Origin: Caulobacteraceae bacterium
GTDB taxonomy: Bacteria; Pseudomonadota; Alphaproteobacteria; Caulobacterales; Caulobacteraceae
Assembly (NCBI GenBank): GCA_019247715.1
Contig: JAFBAO010000023.1
Span: 1-64,000 of the forward strand
Reading direction: 5' to 3'
Length of the DNA stretch: 64,000 bases
A program made the translations under genes and the position numbers. Positions 25,531-34,971 of the stretch are shown piece after piece. Within the stretch, counting starts at the first letter, position 1, and every line of letters begins with the position of its first letter. The notes under the pieces are model-generated. The model was not told where the DNA came from. It did not search any database and was given only the letters and a program-made list of their open reading frames with translations.

Positions 25531-26838
25531 ATGAGCGACCTCTTCGACGCCGCAGGCCTGACCCCCGAGGCGCCTCGGCCCCTGGCGGACCGGCTGCGTC
25601 CGCAGTCCCTGGACGAGGTGGTGGGGCAGGACCATCTGCTGGGGCCGGGCGGGCCGATCCGGCGGATGGCCGAGGCCCGCCGGCTGGCGTCGATGATCCT
25701 GTGGGGGCCGCCCGGGACCGGCAAGACCACCATCGCCCGGCTGCTGGCCAAGGAGGCCGGCTATCAGTTCCAGCAGCTCTCGGCCGTCTTCTCCGGCGTC
25801 GCCGACCTCAAGAAGGCCTTCGAGGCCGCGCGTGGGCGCCGCGCGGCGGGCCAGTCGACCTTGCTGTTCGTGGACGAGATCCACCGTTTCAACCGCGCCC
25901 AGCAGGACGGTTTCCTGCCGTTCGTGGAGGAAGGGGTGGTGACCCTGGTGGGGGCGACCACGGAGAACCCGTCGTTCGAGCTGAACGGGGCGCTCCTCTC
26001 GAGGTGCCAGGTGTTCGTGCTGAAGCGACTGGACGATGAAGCGCTGGGCGCGCTCCTCGCCAAGGCCGAGGCCTTCGAGGGCCGGACGCTGCCCCTGACT
26101 GCCGAAGCGCGCACGGCGATGATCGCGCTCGCAGACGGCGACGGCCGCTACGTGCTTTCCCTGGCCGAGACCCTCTTCAACATCGCTTCCGAGGCCCCGC
26201 TCGCGACCGCCGAGATGGCCCAGGCGCTGCAGAAGCGCAGCCCCGCCTACGACAAGGACCGGGAGGAGCATTACAACCTGATCTCGGCCCTCCACAAATC
26301 GGTGCGGGGCTCGGACCCGGACGCGGCTCTCTACTGGCTTGCCCGAATGCTGGAGGGCGGCGAGGACCCGCTCTATATCGCCCGCCGGCTGGTGCGGATG
26401 GCGAGCGAAGACATCGGCGAGGCCGACCCCCTGTCGCTGCTGGTCGCGGTGGCCGCCAAGGACGCCTACGATTTCCTGGGAAGCCCCGAGGGTGAGCTGG
26501 CGCTCGCCCAGGCCTGCGTGCACATGGCGAGCGCGCCCAAGTCCAACGCCGCCTACACGGCCTTCGGGGCGGCCCGGCGGATGGCCCGCGAGACCGGCTC
26601 CCTGATCCCCCCGGCCCATATCCGCAACGCTCCGACCAAGCTGATGAAGGAGCTCGGCTACGGAGCGGGTTATCAGTACGACCCCGACACCGAGGAGGGA
26701 TTCTCCGGTCAGGGCTACTTCCCCGACGGTGTGGAGCGGCGGACCTTCTATGCGCCCAAAGGGGAGGGGGCCGAGGCCCGGGTGAAGGAGCGTCTGCAGC
26801 GCTGGGCGGCGCTGCGCGCCAAGAAGGGGGGCGCATGA
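25531..26838 (+). CDS. rarA: Replication-associated recombination AAA+ ATPase RarA/MgsA
   Basis: RarA acts at stalled replication forks. The 435-residue product has the clamp-loader-type AAA+ domain: Walker A GPPGTGKT at residues 59-66, Walker B LLFVDEIHRF with Asp115/Glu116, and sensor region GATTENPSF. The C-terminal MgsA tetramerisation part contains HKSVRGSDPDAALYWLARML and the final GFSGQGYFPDGVERRTFY. The start at 25531 removes an unconserved Cys-rich 11-residue extension. The stop overlaps the next gene in ATGA. Confidence 0.96.
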   Translation: MSDLFDAAGLTPEAPRPLADRLRPQSLDEVVGQDHLLGPGGPIRRMAEARRLASMILWGPPGTGKTTIARLLAKEAGYQFQQLSAVFSGVADLKKAFEAARGRRAAGQSTLLFVDEIHRFNRAQQDGFLPFVEEGVVTLVGATTENPSFELNGALLSRCQVFVLKRLDDEALGALLAKAEAFEGRTLPLTAEARTAMIALADGDGRYVLSLAETLFNIASEAPLATAEMAQALQKRSPAYDKDREEHYNLISALHKSVRGSDPDAALYWLARMLEGGEDPLYIARRLVRMASEDIGEADPLSLLVAVAAKDAYDFLGSPEGELALAQACVHMASAPKSNAAYTAFGAARRMARETGSLIPPAHIRNAPTKLMKELGYGAGYQYDPDTEEGFSGQGYFPDGVERRTFYAPKGEGAEARVKERLQRWAALRAKKGGA

Positions 26839-27557
26839 AGGCGCTCGGCCCCGGCGAGGCCGCCTTCGCAAGGTCCCTGGCGATCTACGAGGACGACCAG
26901 ATCATCGCCTTCGACAAGCCGCCGGGCCTATCCAGCCAGGGAGGACGGATCGCAGCGGCGACCCTCGACGACCTCCTGGCCGCCTTCGCGCGGCCGAACG
27001 GCAAGCGGCCCCGGCTCGTCCACCGGCTGGACCGCGACACCTCCGGCGTCATCCTGGCGGCCAAGACCAAGCCCGCCGCGAGCTACCTGGGCAAGGCGCT
27101 CATGGGCCGCCGGATCAAGAAGACCTATCTGGCCGTCGTGGCGCCCGCTGCGCCCAACCCGCCGCAGGGCCGCATAGAAACCCCCTTGAAGCGGGCCTCG
27201 CTCGGGCGTGAGGTCCACATGCGCGTCTGCGAGCCCGACGACCCGGGCGCCGAGAGCGCCTCTACCGGCTATCGCACCTTGGCCGCCGGCGAGGAGGCCG
27301 CCCTGGTGGAGCTTCGGCCCCACACCGGCCGGATGCACCAGCTGCGCGCGCACATGGCATCCATCGGGCGGCCGATCGCCGGCGATGCGCGCTATGGCGG
27401 GGCCTTGGCGCTCGGCGGCGCGCCGGTCCCCAGGCTGATGCTGCATGCGGCGGCGCTGGAGTTCGTGGATCCGGGCGGTGCGCGTCGAAGGCTCGAAGCG
27501 CCGCTGCCGGCCGACATGGGTGACCTGCTGGCCGCGCTGGGGCTTGCGAGGCCCTGA
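26835..27557 (+). CDS. RluA-family RNA pseudouridine synthase, no S4 domain
   Basis: The 240-residue enzyme isomerises uridine in RNA. It has the RluA catalytic motif HRLDRDTSG with Asp66 as nucleophile, the KPPGLSSQGG segment and the C-terminal HTGRMHQLRAHMASIGRPI block. There is no N-terminal S4 RNA-binding domain, as in RluA or TruC rather than RluC/D. It starts inside the rarA stop (ATGA) and shares one base with the start of the next synthase (TGATG). The RNA target is unknown. Confidence 0.9.
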   Translation: MKALGPGEAAFARSLAIYEDDQIIAFDKPPGLSSQGGRIAAATLDDLLAAFARPNGKRPRLVHRLDRDTSGVILAAKTKPAASYLGKALMGRRIKKTYLAVVAPAAPNPPQGRIETPLKRASLGREVHMRVCEPDDPGAESASTGYRTLAAGEEAALVELRPHTGRMHQLRAHMASIGRPIAGDARYGGALALGGAPVPRLMLHAAALEFVDPGGARRRLEAPLPADMGDLLAALGLARP

Positions 27558-28633
27558 TGGCAGAGGTGCTCACCCTCACCGTGGAGGCCGCCGACGACGG
27601 CGTGCGGCTCGATCGCTGGTTCCGGCGGCGCTGGCCGCACCTCACCAACATCCAGATCCAGAAGCTTGCCCGCAGCGGCCAGATCCGGGTCAACGGCGGC
27701 AGGGCGAAGGCGGAGACCCGGCTGCCCGCCGGCGCCCAGGTGCGTGTCCCGCCGCTTCCCGAGGCGACCGCCATCGATCGGCCGGCGACGATCTCGCCGA
27801 GGGAGGCGGCCTTCGCCCGCAGCCTCGTCCTCTACGAGGACGACCAAGTGCTGGCCCTCAACAAGCCGGCGGGCCTGGCCGTGCAGGGCGGCACCAAGAC
27901 CGAGCGGCACGTGGATGGGCTGACGCTCGCCTGGGGCGAGGGGCTGGAGCGCCCGAGACTCGCACACCGGCTCGACCGCGACACCTCCGGGGTGCTGGTG
28001 TTGGGCAAGAGCCCCGCCGCCGCGGCGCGGCTCGCCGGCGCCTTCGCGCACCGGCGCACGCAGAAGATCTACTGGGCGATCGTCGCGGGGGTTCCCAAGC
28101 CCCAGCAGGGGACGATCGAGCTGGCGCTCGCCAAGCGCGGGGTGGGCGATCGCGAGATGATGACCCCGGCCGGGCTGAAGGACCCCAAGGCCGAGCCCGC
28201 GGTGACCGATTTTTCCACCCTGTCGCGGGCGGGCCAGACCGCCGCCTGGCTGGCGCTTCGGCCGGTGACCGGCCGCACCCACCAGCTCCGCGCCCACCTC
28301 CTGGCCATCGGCCATCCGATCCTGGGCGATCCGAAATACAACACCGAGGGCTCGCAGGCGCTGTCGGGGGCGCTGAAGCTTCAGCTCCATGCGCGGCGGA
28401 TCGTGCTGCCGCATCCGAGGGGCGGCGAACTCGTCATCGAGGCGCCGCTCAGCCCCGAGATGCGCGCCGGCTTCGACCGTTTTGGTTTTGCGGAGGCCGA
28501 GGCGCCGGTGGATCCCTTCGCGGCGCTGGTGCGGCCGCGCGGTCCCGCCGCCGCGAAGCGCGGATCTAGGCCGTCCCCGCCGCCGGCGCCTGGACGAGAG
28601 CCCGCAGCTCCAGCTCGCGGCCGCCCTCGATGA
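27557..28633 (+). CDS. rluC: RluA-family pseudouridine synthase with S4 domain (RluC-like)
   Basis: The 358-residue enzyme has an S4 domain at about residues 15-70 (GVRLDRWFRRRWPHL, LARSGQIRVNGGRAK), then the synthase domain with NKPAGLAVQGG and the HRLDRDTSG motif, nucleophile Asp140, and the TGRTHQLRAHLLAIGHPI block. In alphaproteobacteria this architecture usually corresponds to RluC, which modifies 23S rRNA. The last ~40 residues are low-complexity Pro/Arg-rich and overlap by 68 bases the end of a small opposite-strand gene. It is coupled to the preceding paralogue; the two look like an old duplication. Confidence 0.9.
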   Translation: MAEVLTLTVEAADDGVRLDRWFRRRWPHLTNIQIQKLARSGQIRVNGGRAKAETRLPAGAQVRVPPLPEATAIDRPATISPREAAFARSLVLYEDDQVLALNKPAGLAVQGGTKTERHVDGLTLAWGEGLERPRLAHRLDRDTSGVLVLGKSPAAAARLAGAFAHRRTQKIYWAIVAGVPKPQQGTIELALAKRGVGDREMMTPAGLKDPKAEPAVTDFSTLSRAGQTAAWLALRPVTGRTHQLRAHLLAIGHPILGDPKYNTEGSQALSGALKLQLHARRIVLPHPRGGELVIEAPLSPEMRAGFDRFGFAEAEAPVDPFAALVRPRGPAAAKRGSRPSPPPAPGREPAAPARGRPR

Positions 28634-28772
28634 GCAGGACCGCCTGGGCCTCCAGCATCTCCCGCATCTGGCCCTCGGGAAGGGCCCTGGCGCGCTCGCG
28701 CAGCCTGCGCCCCTGCTCGCCGAGCGCCTTGGCGCGGCTGCGAAGGCGAATGATCTTCGGGTCGCCGTCCAT
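28566..28772 (-). CDS. Small hypothetical charged helical protein
   Basis: A 68-residue reading frame with ATG at 28772 encodes MDGDPKIIRLRSRAKALGEQ and a predicted long amphipathic helix rich in Arg, Glu and Leu (about residues 10-60). The composition is coherent and differs from the random Pro/Arg-rich frames nearby. It is convergent with the RluC-like gene and overlaps its 3' end by 68 bases. I do not recognise a family. In-frame extension upstream to 28955 gives low-complexity sequence, so the short form is preferred. Confidence 0.5.
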   Translation of the reverse strand: MDGDPKIIRLRSRAKALGEQGRRLRERARALPEGQMREMLEAQAVLLIEGGRELELRALVQAPAAGTA

Positions 28773-28953
28773 GACCGCGATTAGACCATGCCCTGACGCC
28801 GGCGCGCCACTGGTCGCGGCGCCGGGGAACACGATCGTGTCCGGGCCCGCCACTGTCGGATTGTCGTGAGGCTTGCGCCGGCGCGCGGATGGCCTAACTG
28901 CGGTCGCTCGCTCCCCTGGAAGGTGGTTCCGCTTGGCCCGCCACGATGACCCC

Positions 28954-29655
28954 ATGGAACTGCGCCGTCGCTTCTATCGCGACGTCGACTGGGCGCCGGC
29001 CGAAGGCGGCTTCGCGGTCCGTCTCGACAAACGCACGCCGCGTTCGCCGCTTGGCCGGCCGCTCGTCCTGCCCAACGAGCGGCTGGCGCGGCTCTGCGCC
29101 GAGGAGTGGGAGATGCAGGGCGAGCACATCCGGCCCGCCTCCATGCCCGCCACCCGGCTCGCCTGGACGGCGATCGATCGGGCCGCCGACGCCCGGGCGG
29201 GGCTCGCCGCCGAGCTGGCCCGCTACGCCGGCGCCGACCTCCTCTGCTATTTCGCCGACGGTCCGGACGAGCTGGTGCGCCGCCAGGCCGTGCAGTGGGG
29301 CCCGCTGATCGAATGGGCGGAGACGACCCTGGGGGTGACCTTCCGCCGCGCCCAGGGGATCAGCCACCGGCCGCAACCGGAGGCGACTCTGCGCAGGCTC
29401 GAGCAGCTCGCCGGCGAATCCTGCGACTTCACCCTGACCGGGCTCGTGTTCGGAGCGGGGCTGTTCGGCTCGGCCGTCCTAGCCTTCGCGGTCTGCCGCG
29501 CCGCGCTGGACGGCGAGGCTGCTTTCGGCCTCTCCCGGCTCGACGAGGCGTTTCAGGAGGAGCGCTGGGGGGTGGACGCCGAAGCCGCGGAGCGGACCGA
29601 AGCGCGGGCGGCGGAAGCGCGGATGCTGGGGCGCTGGTTCGAGGCCCTGCGCTGA
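28954..29655 (+). CDS. ATP12-family F1-ATPase assembly chaperone
   Basis: ATP12 proteins bind the free alpha subunit during F1 assembly. From the ATG at 28954 the product is 233 residues, with [31 protein letters not shown] near the start (about residues 6-36), [26 protein letters not shown], and the [17 protein letters not shown] motif, all typical of the alphaproteobacterial family. A TTG at 28933 has a better ribosome binding site (GGAAGG at 28918-28923) and would add seven residues; it may be the true start. No ATP synthase genes are in the window. Confidence 0.9.
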   Translation: MELRRRFYRDVDWAPAEGGFAVRLDKRTPRSPLGRPLVLPNERLARLCAEEWEMQGEHIRPASMPATRLAWTAIDRAADARAGLAAELARYAGADLLCYFADGPDELVRRQAVQWGPLIEWAETTLGVTFRRAQGISHRPQPEATLRRLEQLAGESCDFTLTGLVFGAGLFGSAVLAFAVCRAALDGEAAFGLSRLDEAFQEERWGVDAEAAERTEARAAEARMLGRWFEALR

Positions 29656-29764
29656 AACCGCCCTTCCCGGCGAGCGGGGATGGAGCACGCCTCCGGCTGC
29701 TTGCCATGGGGCCGGTCGGCCGCTAGGCCTCCGCCGACATCCGGTCACAACCAAGGCGGGGCGA

Positions 29765-31297
29765 ATGCAGCATATTCTCGAAGAGCTGGACAAGCGGCGC
29801 GCCCAGGCGCGGGCGGGCGGCGGCGAGCGGCGGATCGCCTCGCAGCACGCCAAGGGCAAGCTCAGCGCCCGCGAGCGGATCGACCTGCTGCTGGACGAGC
29901 AATCCTTCGAGGAGTTCGACATGTTCGTCGAGCACCGCAGCCACGACTTCGGGATGGAGGAGCAGCGGATTCCCGGCGACGGGGTGGTCACCGGCTGGGG
30001 CACCATCAGCGGCCGGGTGGTCTACGTGTTCTCCAAGGATTTCACGGTCTTCGGAGGCTCGCTTTCCAAGGCCCACGCCGAGAAGATCGTCAAGGTCCAG
30101 GAAATGGCCGCCCGCAACGGCGCGCCGATCATCGGCCTCTTCGACGCGGGCGGGGCGCGGATCCAGGAGGGCGTCGACAGTCTGGCCGGCTACGCCGACA
30201 TCTTCCTGCAGAACGTGCTCTCCTCGGGGGTCATTCCCCAGATCAGCGTCATCATGGGCCCCTGCGCGGGCGGGGACGTCTATTCGCCGGCCATGACCGA
30301 CTTCATCTTCATGGTGAAGGACACGGCCTACATGTACGTGACCGGGCCCGACGTGGTGAAGACGGTCATCAACGAGGACGTCAGCCACGAGGATCTCGGC
30401 GGCTACCGCGTCCACGCCCTGAAGTCGGGTGTCGCCGACGGCGCATTCGAGAACGACCTGGAGGCGCTTTCCCAGGTGCGCCGGCTGGTGGACTTCCTGC
30501 CGCTCTCCAACCGGGAAAAGCCGCCGCTCCGCGACAGCTACGACGATCCCGAGCGCGAGGAACCGTCGCTGGACACCCTCGTCCCCCTCAACCCCAACCA
30601 GCCCTACGACATGAAGGAGCTCATCCTGAAGGTCGTGGACGAGGCGGATTTCTTCGAGATCTCACCAGATTACGCGAAGAACATCATCACCGGGTTCGGG
30701 CGCATGGACGGCGAGACGGTGGGCTTCGTTGCGAACCAGCCCCAGGTGCTGGCCGGCGTGCTCGACATCGACGCCAGCCGCAAGGCCGCGCGGTTCGTGC
30801 GCTTCTGCGACGCCTTCAACATCCCCATCGTCACCTTCGTGGACGTGCCGGGCTTCATGCCGGGGACCAAGCAGGAGCAGGGCGCGCTCATCAAGCACGG
30901 CGCCAAGCTGCTCTTCGCCTATGCCGAGGCCACCGCGCCCAAGGTCACCCTGATCACCCGCAAGGCCTACGGCGGGGCCTTCGACGTCATGAGCTCCAAG
31001 AACATCCGCGGCGACGTCAACTACGCCTGGCCAACCGCCGAGATCGCGGTGATGGGGCCCAAGCAGGCGGTGGAGATCATCTTCCGCGCCGACATCGGCG
31101 ATGCGAAGAAGCTGGCCGAGCGGGAGGCGGAGTACAAGGCGCACTTCGCCAACCCTTTCGTCGCCGCCTCGCGGGGCTATATCGACGACGTGATCATGCC
31201 GCGCGGCACCCGCCGGCGGATCGTGCGGGCGCTGAAGAGCCTGAAGAACAAGCAGCTCTCCAACCCCTGGAAGAAGCACGACAACATTCCGCTCTGA
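29765..31297 (+). CDS. pccB: Propionyl-CoA carboxylase beta chain (carboxyltransferase)
   Basis: This subunit transfers carboxyl from carboxybiotin to propionyl-CoA, giving methylmalonyl-CoA. The 510-residue product is full length for the acyl-CoA carboxylase beta family. The N-terminal half has [17 protein letters not shown] and the oxyanion segment [15 protein letters not shown]; the C-terminal half has the second oxyanion region [25 protein letters not shown] before the ATG serves as ribosome binding site. The alpha chain lies 627 bases downstream, with msrB on the opposite strand between them. Confidence 0.95.
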   Translation: MQHILEELDKRRAQARAGGGERRIASQHAKGKLSARERIDLLLDEQSFEEFDMFVEHRSHDFGMEEQRIPGDGVVTGWGTISGRVVYVFSKDFTVFGGSLSKAHAEKIVKVQEMAARNGAPIIGLFDAGGARIQEGVDSLAGYADIFLQNVLSSGVIPQISVIMGPCAGGDVYSPAMTDFIFMVKDTAYMYVTGPDVVKTVINEDVSHEDLGGYRVHALKSGVADGAFENDLEALSQVRRLVDFLPLSNREKPPLRDSYDDPEREEPSLDTLVPLNPNQPYDMKELILKVVDEADFFEISPDYAKNIITGFGRMDGETVGFVANQPQVLAGVLDIDASRKAARFVRFCDAFNIPIVTFVDVPGFMPGTKQEQGALIKHGAKLLFAYAEATAPKVTLITRKAYGGAFDVMSSKNIRGDVNYAWPTAEIAVMGPKQAVEIIFRADIGDAKKLAEREAEYKAHFANPFVAASRGYIDDVIMPRGTRRRIVRALKSLKNKQLSNPWKKHDNIPL

Positions 31298-31327
31298 GGG
31301 CGCGCGCTGCGGGCTCTCGGAACCGCC

Positions 31328-31819
31328 TCAGGCGGCCAGGCGGTCTCCGCGCCCCAGCGGATCGGGGAGGGGATCGCCCGCCCTCACGAACTGCAACGAG
31401 ACCGAGTTGATGCAGTAGCGCAGCCCCGTGGGCCTCGGGCCGTCCGGGAACACGTGGCCCTGGTGGGAGTCGCAGCGCGCGCAGCGAGTCTCGATGCGCA
31501 CCATGCCGTAGCTGGTGTCCTTGATCGCCCGGACGTGGTCTTCGTCAAAGGGGGCGTAGAAGCTCGGCCAGCCGGTGCCGCTCTCGAACTTGGTCACCGC
31601 CTTGAAAAGCGGCAGCCCGCAGAGCCGGCAGCAGTAGACGCCGTCCTCCTTGTTGGCCAGCAGGCCGCCGCAGAAGGGCGCCTCGGTGCCGTGGTGCAGC
31701 AGAACGTCGCGCTCCTCCTGCGTGAGGGAGGCCTCGAGCCGAGTCCGCTGCTCCGGCGAGGGCGGAGAAAGGTCGAATCCTGAGCTGGAGCGCGACTTCT
31801 GGGCGGTGTTGGCGGTCAC
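31328..31819 (-). CDS. msrB: Peptide-methionine (R)-S-oxide reductase
   Basis: MsrB repairs the R form of methionine sulfoxide. The GTG at 31819 is preferred because GGAGGA (31827-31832, reverse strand) sits seven bases upstream; this gives 163 residues, and an ATG at 31849 would add ten unconserved ones. The zinc-binding pairs are Cys64/Cys67 and Cys113/Cys116, the GWPSF motif is at 83-87, and the catalytic Cys136 lies in RYCINSVSL. There is no Tat or Sec signal, so it is cytoplasmic. It separates the two propionyl-CoA carboxylase genes and is divergent from pccA. Confidence 0.95.
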   Translation of the reverse strand: MTANTAQKSRSSSGFDLSPPSPEQRTRLEASLTQEERDVLLHHGTEAPFCGGLLANKEDGVYCCRLCGLPLFKAVTKFESGTGWPSFYAPFDEDHVRAIKDTSYGMVRIETRCARCDSHQGHVFPDGPRPTGLRYCINSVSLQFVRAGDPLPDPLGRGDRLAA

Positions 31820-31857
31820 GGAAATATCCTCCGAGAAGGGGCGCGTCACGGTGGGGG

Positions 31858-31885
31858 TTGTCAGGGCGCGCCTTTGTCGTCTAAC
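31858..31885 (+). promoter_or_regulatory. Possible pccA promoter
   Basis: TTGTCA (31858-31863) and TCTAAC (31880-31885) are 16 bases apart in the 105-base divergent gap between msrB and pccA. The match is moderate. Confidence 0.3.
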
Positions 31886-31924
31886 CCGCGCAGGATAATG
31901 CGAATTTCTGCGTAGGGCAGGGGC

Positions 31925-33925
31925 TTGTTCTCCAAAATCCTGATCGCCAACCGCGGCGAGATCGCCGTGCGGATCATCGGCACATGCCGCAAGATGGGCA
32001 TCGCCACGGTGGTCGTCTACTCCGAGGCCGACGCGGGCAGCCTAGCGGTGGAGATGGCCGACGAGTCCGTGCCGATCGGTCCGCCGCCAGCGGCCCAGTC
32101 CTATCTGGTGGCCGAGAAGATCATCGCCGCCTGCCGGGCCACCGGCGCCGAGGCGGTGCACCCGGGCTTCGGCTTCCTCTCCGAGCGGGCCGAGTTCGCC
32201 CGCGCCTGCGCCGCCGAGGGCCTGGTGTTCATCGGCCCCAATCCGGGCGCCATCGACGCCATGGGCGACAAGATCGCCTCCAAGCGCAAGGCTCTGGAGG
32301 CCGGGGTGTCCTGTGTGCCCGGCTACGTCGGCGAGATCGAGGGCCCCGAGCACGCGGTCACCATCTCCGAGGAGATCGGCTATCCGGTGATGCTGAAGGC
32401 CTCGGCAGGGGGCGGCGGCAAGGGCATCCGGATCGCCTGGAACCGGCGCGACGTGAAGGAGGGGTTCTCGGCCGTCCGCGCCGAGGCGAAGGGGGCCTTC
32501 GGGGACGACCGGATCTTTATCGAGAAGTTCATCGTCGATCCGCGCCACATCGAGATCCAGGTGCTGGGCGACAAGCACGGCCAGGTCCTGCACCTCTTCG
32601 AGCGCGAGTGCTCCATCCAGCGTCGCAACCAGAAGGTCATCGAGGAGGCGCCATCGCCCCTCCTGGACGCCACGACCCGCGCGGCCATGGGAGCGCAGGC
32701 GGTCGCGCTCGCCAAGGCGGTGGGCTACGATTCGGCCGGCACGGTGGAATTCGTCGCCGGCCAGGACAAGTCCTTCTACTTCCTGGAGATGAACACCCGC
32801 CTGCAGGTGGAGCATCCGGTCACCGAGCTCATCACTGGCCTCGATCTCGTCGAGCAGATGATCCGCGTCGCCGCCGGAGAGAAGCTTGGCTTCTCCCAGA
32901 AGGATCTCGCCATCAACGGCTGGGCGATCGAGAGCCGCATCTACGCCGAGGACCCTTATCGCGGCTTCCTGCCCTCGATCGGGCGGCTGGTCCGCTACCA
33001 TGCGCCCAAGGAGGGCAAGCGCGACGGCTTCATCGTCCGCAATGACGCGGGCGTGCGCGAGGGCGACGAGATCTCGATGTTCTACGACCCGATGATCTCC
33101 AAGCTCGCCGCCTGGGGCCCCGACCGGGGGGCGGCCATCGACGGCATGGGCCAGGCGCTGGAGGAGTTCCATATCGAGGGCCCGGCCCAGAACCTGCCGT
33201 TCCTGTCGGCGGTGATGGACCAGCCTAGGTTCCGCGAGGGCGCGCTTTCCACCGCCTACATCCCCGAGCAGTTTCCCGACGGCTTCCAAGGCCTGGAGCC
33301 GACGCCCTGGCAGCTCAACGTCATGACCGCGGCGGCCTGCGCCATGCACCGGGTCCAGACCCGCCGCAACGGCCATGCTCTGTCGGGCCTGAAGCCGGCG
33401 CAGCCACGCGACGAGTGGATCGTGGTGATCGGCGACAAGAAGCGGCGCGTGCGTCTCGCCGACGCCGACGGAGGCCTGGAGGTGGAGCTGCTGGACGAGC
33501 AGCATCGGCTGGTGCTCTCCGCTGTCGACTGGAGACCGGGCCGGCCGGTGTTCCAGGGCGTCCTCGACGGGCGCCGATTCGCCGCCGAGGTGGCGCCGGC
33601 GGCCGAGGGCTTCCGCATCCGCCATCGCGCCGCACGCCAGCGGGTCCTGGTGCTGACCCCCATCTCCGCCGAGCTGCACGAGCGGTTGCCGGTGAAGCAG
33701 GCGGCCGACACCTCGCGCCTAGTCGTGTCGCCCATGCCGGGCCTCGTGGTCTCGGTGGAGGTGGTCGCCGGCCAGGAGGTGAAGTCCGGCGAGACCGTCT
33801 GCGTCGTCGAGGCCATGAAGATGCAGAACATCATCCGCGCCGAACGCGACGGGGTGATCAAGGCCGTGAACGCCAAGGCCGGCGACAGCGTCGCCGCCGA
33901 CGAAGTCCTGGCGGAGTTCGGCTGA
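31925..33925 (+). CDS. pccA: Propionyl/acetyl-CoA carboxylase alpha chain (biotin carboxylase plus biotin carrier)
   Basis: The 666-residue subunit carboxylates its own biotin using ATP and bicarbonate. Biotin carboxylase covers about residues 1-445 ([14 protein letters not shown], the glycine-rich [16 protein letters not shown]-grasp loop, [14 protein letters not shown]), followed by a beta-chain-binding region, and a C-terminal biotinyl domain with EAMKM, in which Lys632 is the biotinylation site. Translation starts with TTG at 31925 after AGGGCAGGGG; no ATG is nearby. It should partner pccB upstream. No methylmalonyl-CoA mutase gene is in view. Confidence 0.95.
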   Translation: MFSKILIANRGEIAVRIIGTCRKMGIATVVVYSEADAGSLAVEMADESVPIGPPPAAQSYLVAEKIIAACRATGAEAVHPGFGFLSERAEFARACAAEGLVFIGPNPGAIDAMGDKIASKRKALEAGVSCVPGYVGEIEGPEHAVTISEEIGYPVMLKASAGGGGKGIRIAWNRRDVKEGFSAVRAEAKGAFGDDRIFIEKFIVDPRHIEIQVLGDKHGQVLHLFERECSIQRRNQKVIEEAPSPLLDATTRAAMGAQAVALAKAVGYDSAGTVEFVAGQDKSFYFLEMNTRLQVEHPVTELITGLDLVEQMIRVAAGEKLGFSQKDLAINGWAIESRIYAEDPYRGFLPSIGRLVRYHAPKEGKRDGFIVRNDAGVREGDEISMFYDPMISKLAAWGPDRGAAIDGMGQALEEFHIEGPAQNLPFLSAVMDQPRFREGALSTAYIPEQFPDGFQGLEPTPWQLNVMTAAACAMHRVQTRRNGHALSGLKPAQPRDEWIVVIGDKKRRVRLADADGGLEVELLDEQHRLVLSAVDWRPGRPVFQGVLDGRRFAAEVAPAAEGFRIRHRAARQRVLVLTPISAELHERLPVKQAADTSRLVVSPMPGLVVSVEVVAGQEVKSGETVCVVEAMKMQNIIRAERDGVIKAVNAKAGDSVAADEVLAEFG

Positions 33926-34056
33926 GGCCCGAGTAAGAGCGGCCGTCTACGCCGTCGAGGCCAGTCCTCGCGAAGTCTTGACACATTTGCGTTTGAGGCG
34001 AAGCATCCGCCGCGTGTCGGGTCGCCATGGAGACGGCGCGCACGGGGGAGACGTCT

Positions 34057-34500
34057 ATGAACTTCACCACTTTGCTGTTCGGCTTTCAGGGCCGTATTCG
34101 ACGCACGCATTACTGGCTGGGCGCGATCGGCGCCGGTGTCGTCTTGGGCGTTGTCGGGATGATCATCGCCATGGTCTTCGGCGGAGGCGCGATGATGGCG
34201 GCCCAGGCCAACAACGGCGCCGGCGCCGCGGCCGGCGCCGGCATGGGCATCGTCGGGGGCATTCTCTATCTGGCGGTCCTGGTCGCCGCGGTCTGGATCA
34301 GCCTGGCGCTGCAGATCAAGCGCTGGCACGACCGCGACAAAGGCGCGATCTGGGTGCTGATCAACTTCATCCCGGTGATCGGGGGCCTGTGGGCCCTGGT
34401 GGAATGCGGCTTCCTGGACGGGACGGCCGGTCCCAACAAGTTCGGTCCTTCGCCGAAGGGGATCGAGGGCCCGGCCGCGCCGGCGCCGGCGGTGAGCTGA
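34057..34500 (+). CDS. DUF805 membrane protein
   Basis: The 147-residue protein has the DUF805 pattern: FGFQGRIRRTHYWLGAI at the start, about three hydrophobic segments, and IKRWHDRDKGAIW between the second and third. The function is unknown. The ATG at 34057 is chosen because GGGGGAG (34044-34050) is ideally spaced; an upstream ATG at 34027 lacks one. A second DUF805 gene follows 64 bases downstream. A TTGACA at 33978-33983 lies upstream but has no good -10. Confidence 0.85.
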   Translation: MNFTTLLFGFQGRIRRTHYWLGAIGAGVVLGVVGMIIAMVFGGGAMMAAQANNGAGAAAGAGMGIVGGILYLAVLVAAVWISLALQIKRWHDRDKGAIWVLINFIPVIGGLWALVECGFLDGTAGPNKFGPSPKGIEGPAAPAPAVS

Positions 34501-34564
34501 CCCGGCTGCTTCCGCTTCCGCGGTTCGGCCGGTAAGTTCCGGCCGAACCTCGGCGGAGCGGCGG

Positions 34565-34966
34565 ATGAGCGGTCGGAGCGGCTGGACGGATCTCTTCTGG
34601 TCGGCCCAGGGGCGGCTGTCGCGCACGTCCTTCCTGGTCGCGGCGCTGGCGCTGATCGCCTTGGCGGCGACCTACGAGGCGGCGGTCGACGTCACGCTGC
34701 ACTGGCTGACCGGCTGGTTCGTCTATCCGGCGCTGCTCTATTCGGGCGCCTGCGTGCTTTCCAAGCGCCTGCACGACCGGGGCCGCTCGGGTTGGTGGGC
34801 GGCCCTGGTGCTCTTCGCCCTGGTGGGGGTGTGGCCGCTGCCGCACGGGTTCGGCAGCTTTGTCTTTACGCTCGTGATCCTTTGGGCCGCCATCGAGCTA
34901 GGAGTCATGCACGGAGAGGACGGCGCCAACCGCTTCGGTCCGAGCCCCCTGGCCGCCGCCGCCTGA
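34565..34966 (+). CDS. DUF805 membrane protein, second copy
   Basis: This 133-residue paralogue of the previous gene shares the FWSAQGRLSRTSFLVAAL start, the SKRLHDRGRSGWWAAL loop and a C-terminal DGANRFGPSP that parallels GPNKFGPSP in its neighbour. It has about three membrane segments. The two form a probable operon. The function is unknown. It is convergent with topA, whose stop lies five bases away. Confidence 0.85.
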   Translation: MSGRSGWTDLFWSAQGRLSRTSFLVAALALIALAATYEAAVDVTLHWLTGWFVYPALLYSGACVLSKRLHDRGRSGWWAALVLFALVGVWPLPHGFGSFVFTLVILWAAIELGVMHGEDGANRFGPSPLAAAA

Positions 34967-34971
34967 GGGGG

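Noticed and set aside
24022..26871. 949-codon minus-strand open frame opposite the HtrA and rarA genes
   Set aside because: It spans two real plus-strand genes and their gap, has Arg/Gly/His-rich random composition, and shows no motif.
29680..31410. Long plus-strand frame overlapping pccB in another frame
   Set aside because: Arg/Gly/Pro-rich translation with no similarity; pccB in its own frame is complete.
32042..33679. 545-codon minus-strand frame opposite pccA
   Set aside because: Shadow of the biotin carboxylase gene, without motifs or start signals.
33978..34006. TTGACA upstream of the first DUF805 gene as a sigma-70 promoter
   Set aside because: The position 17 bases downstream reads AAGCAT, a poor -10, so it was not listed as a feature.
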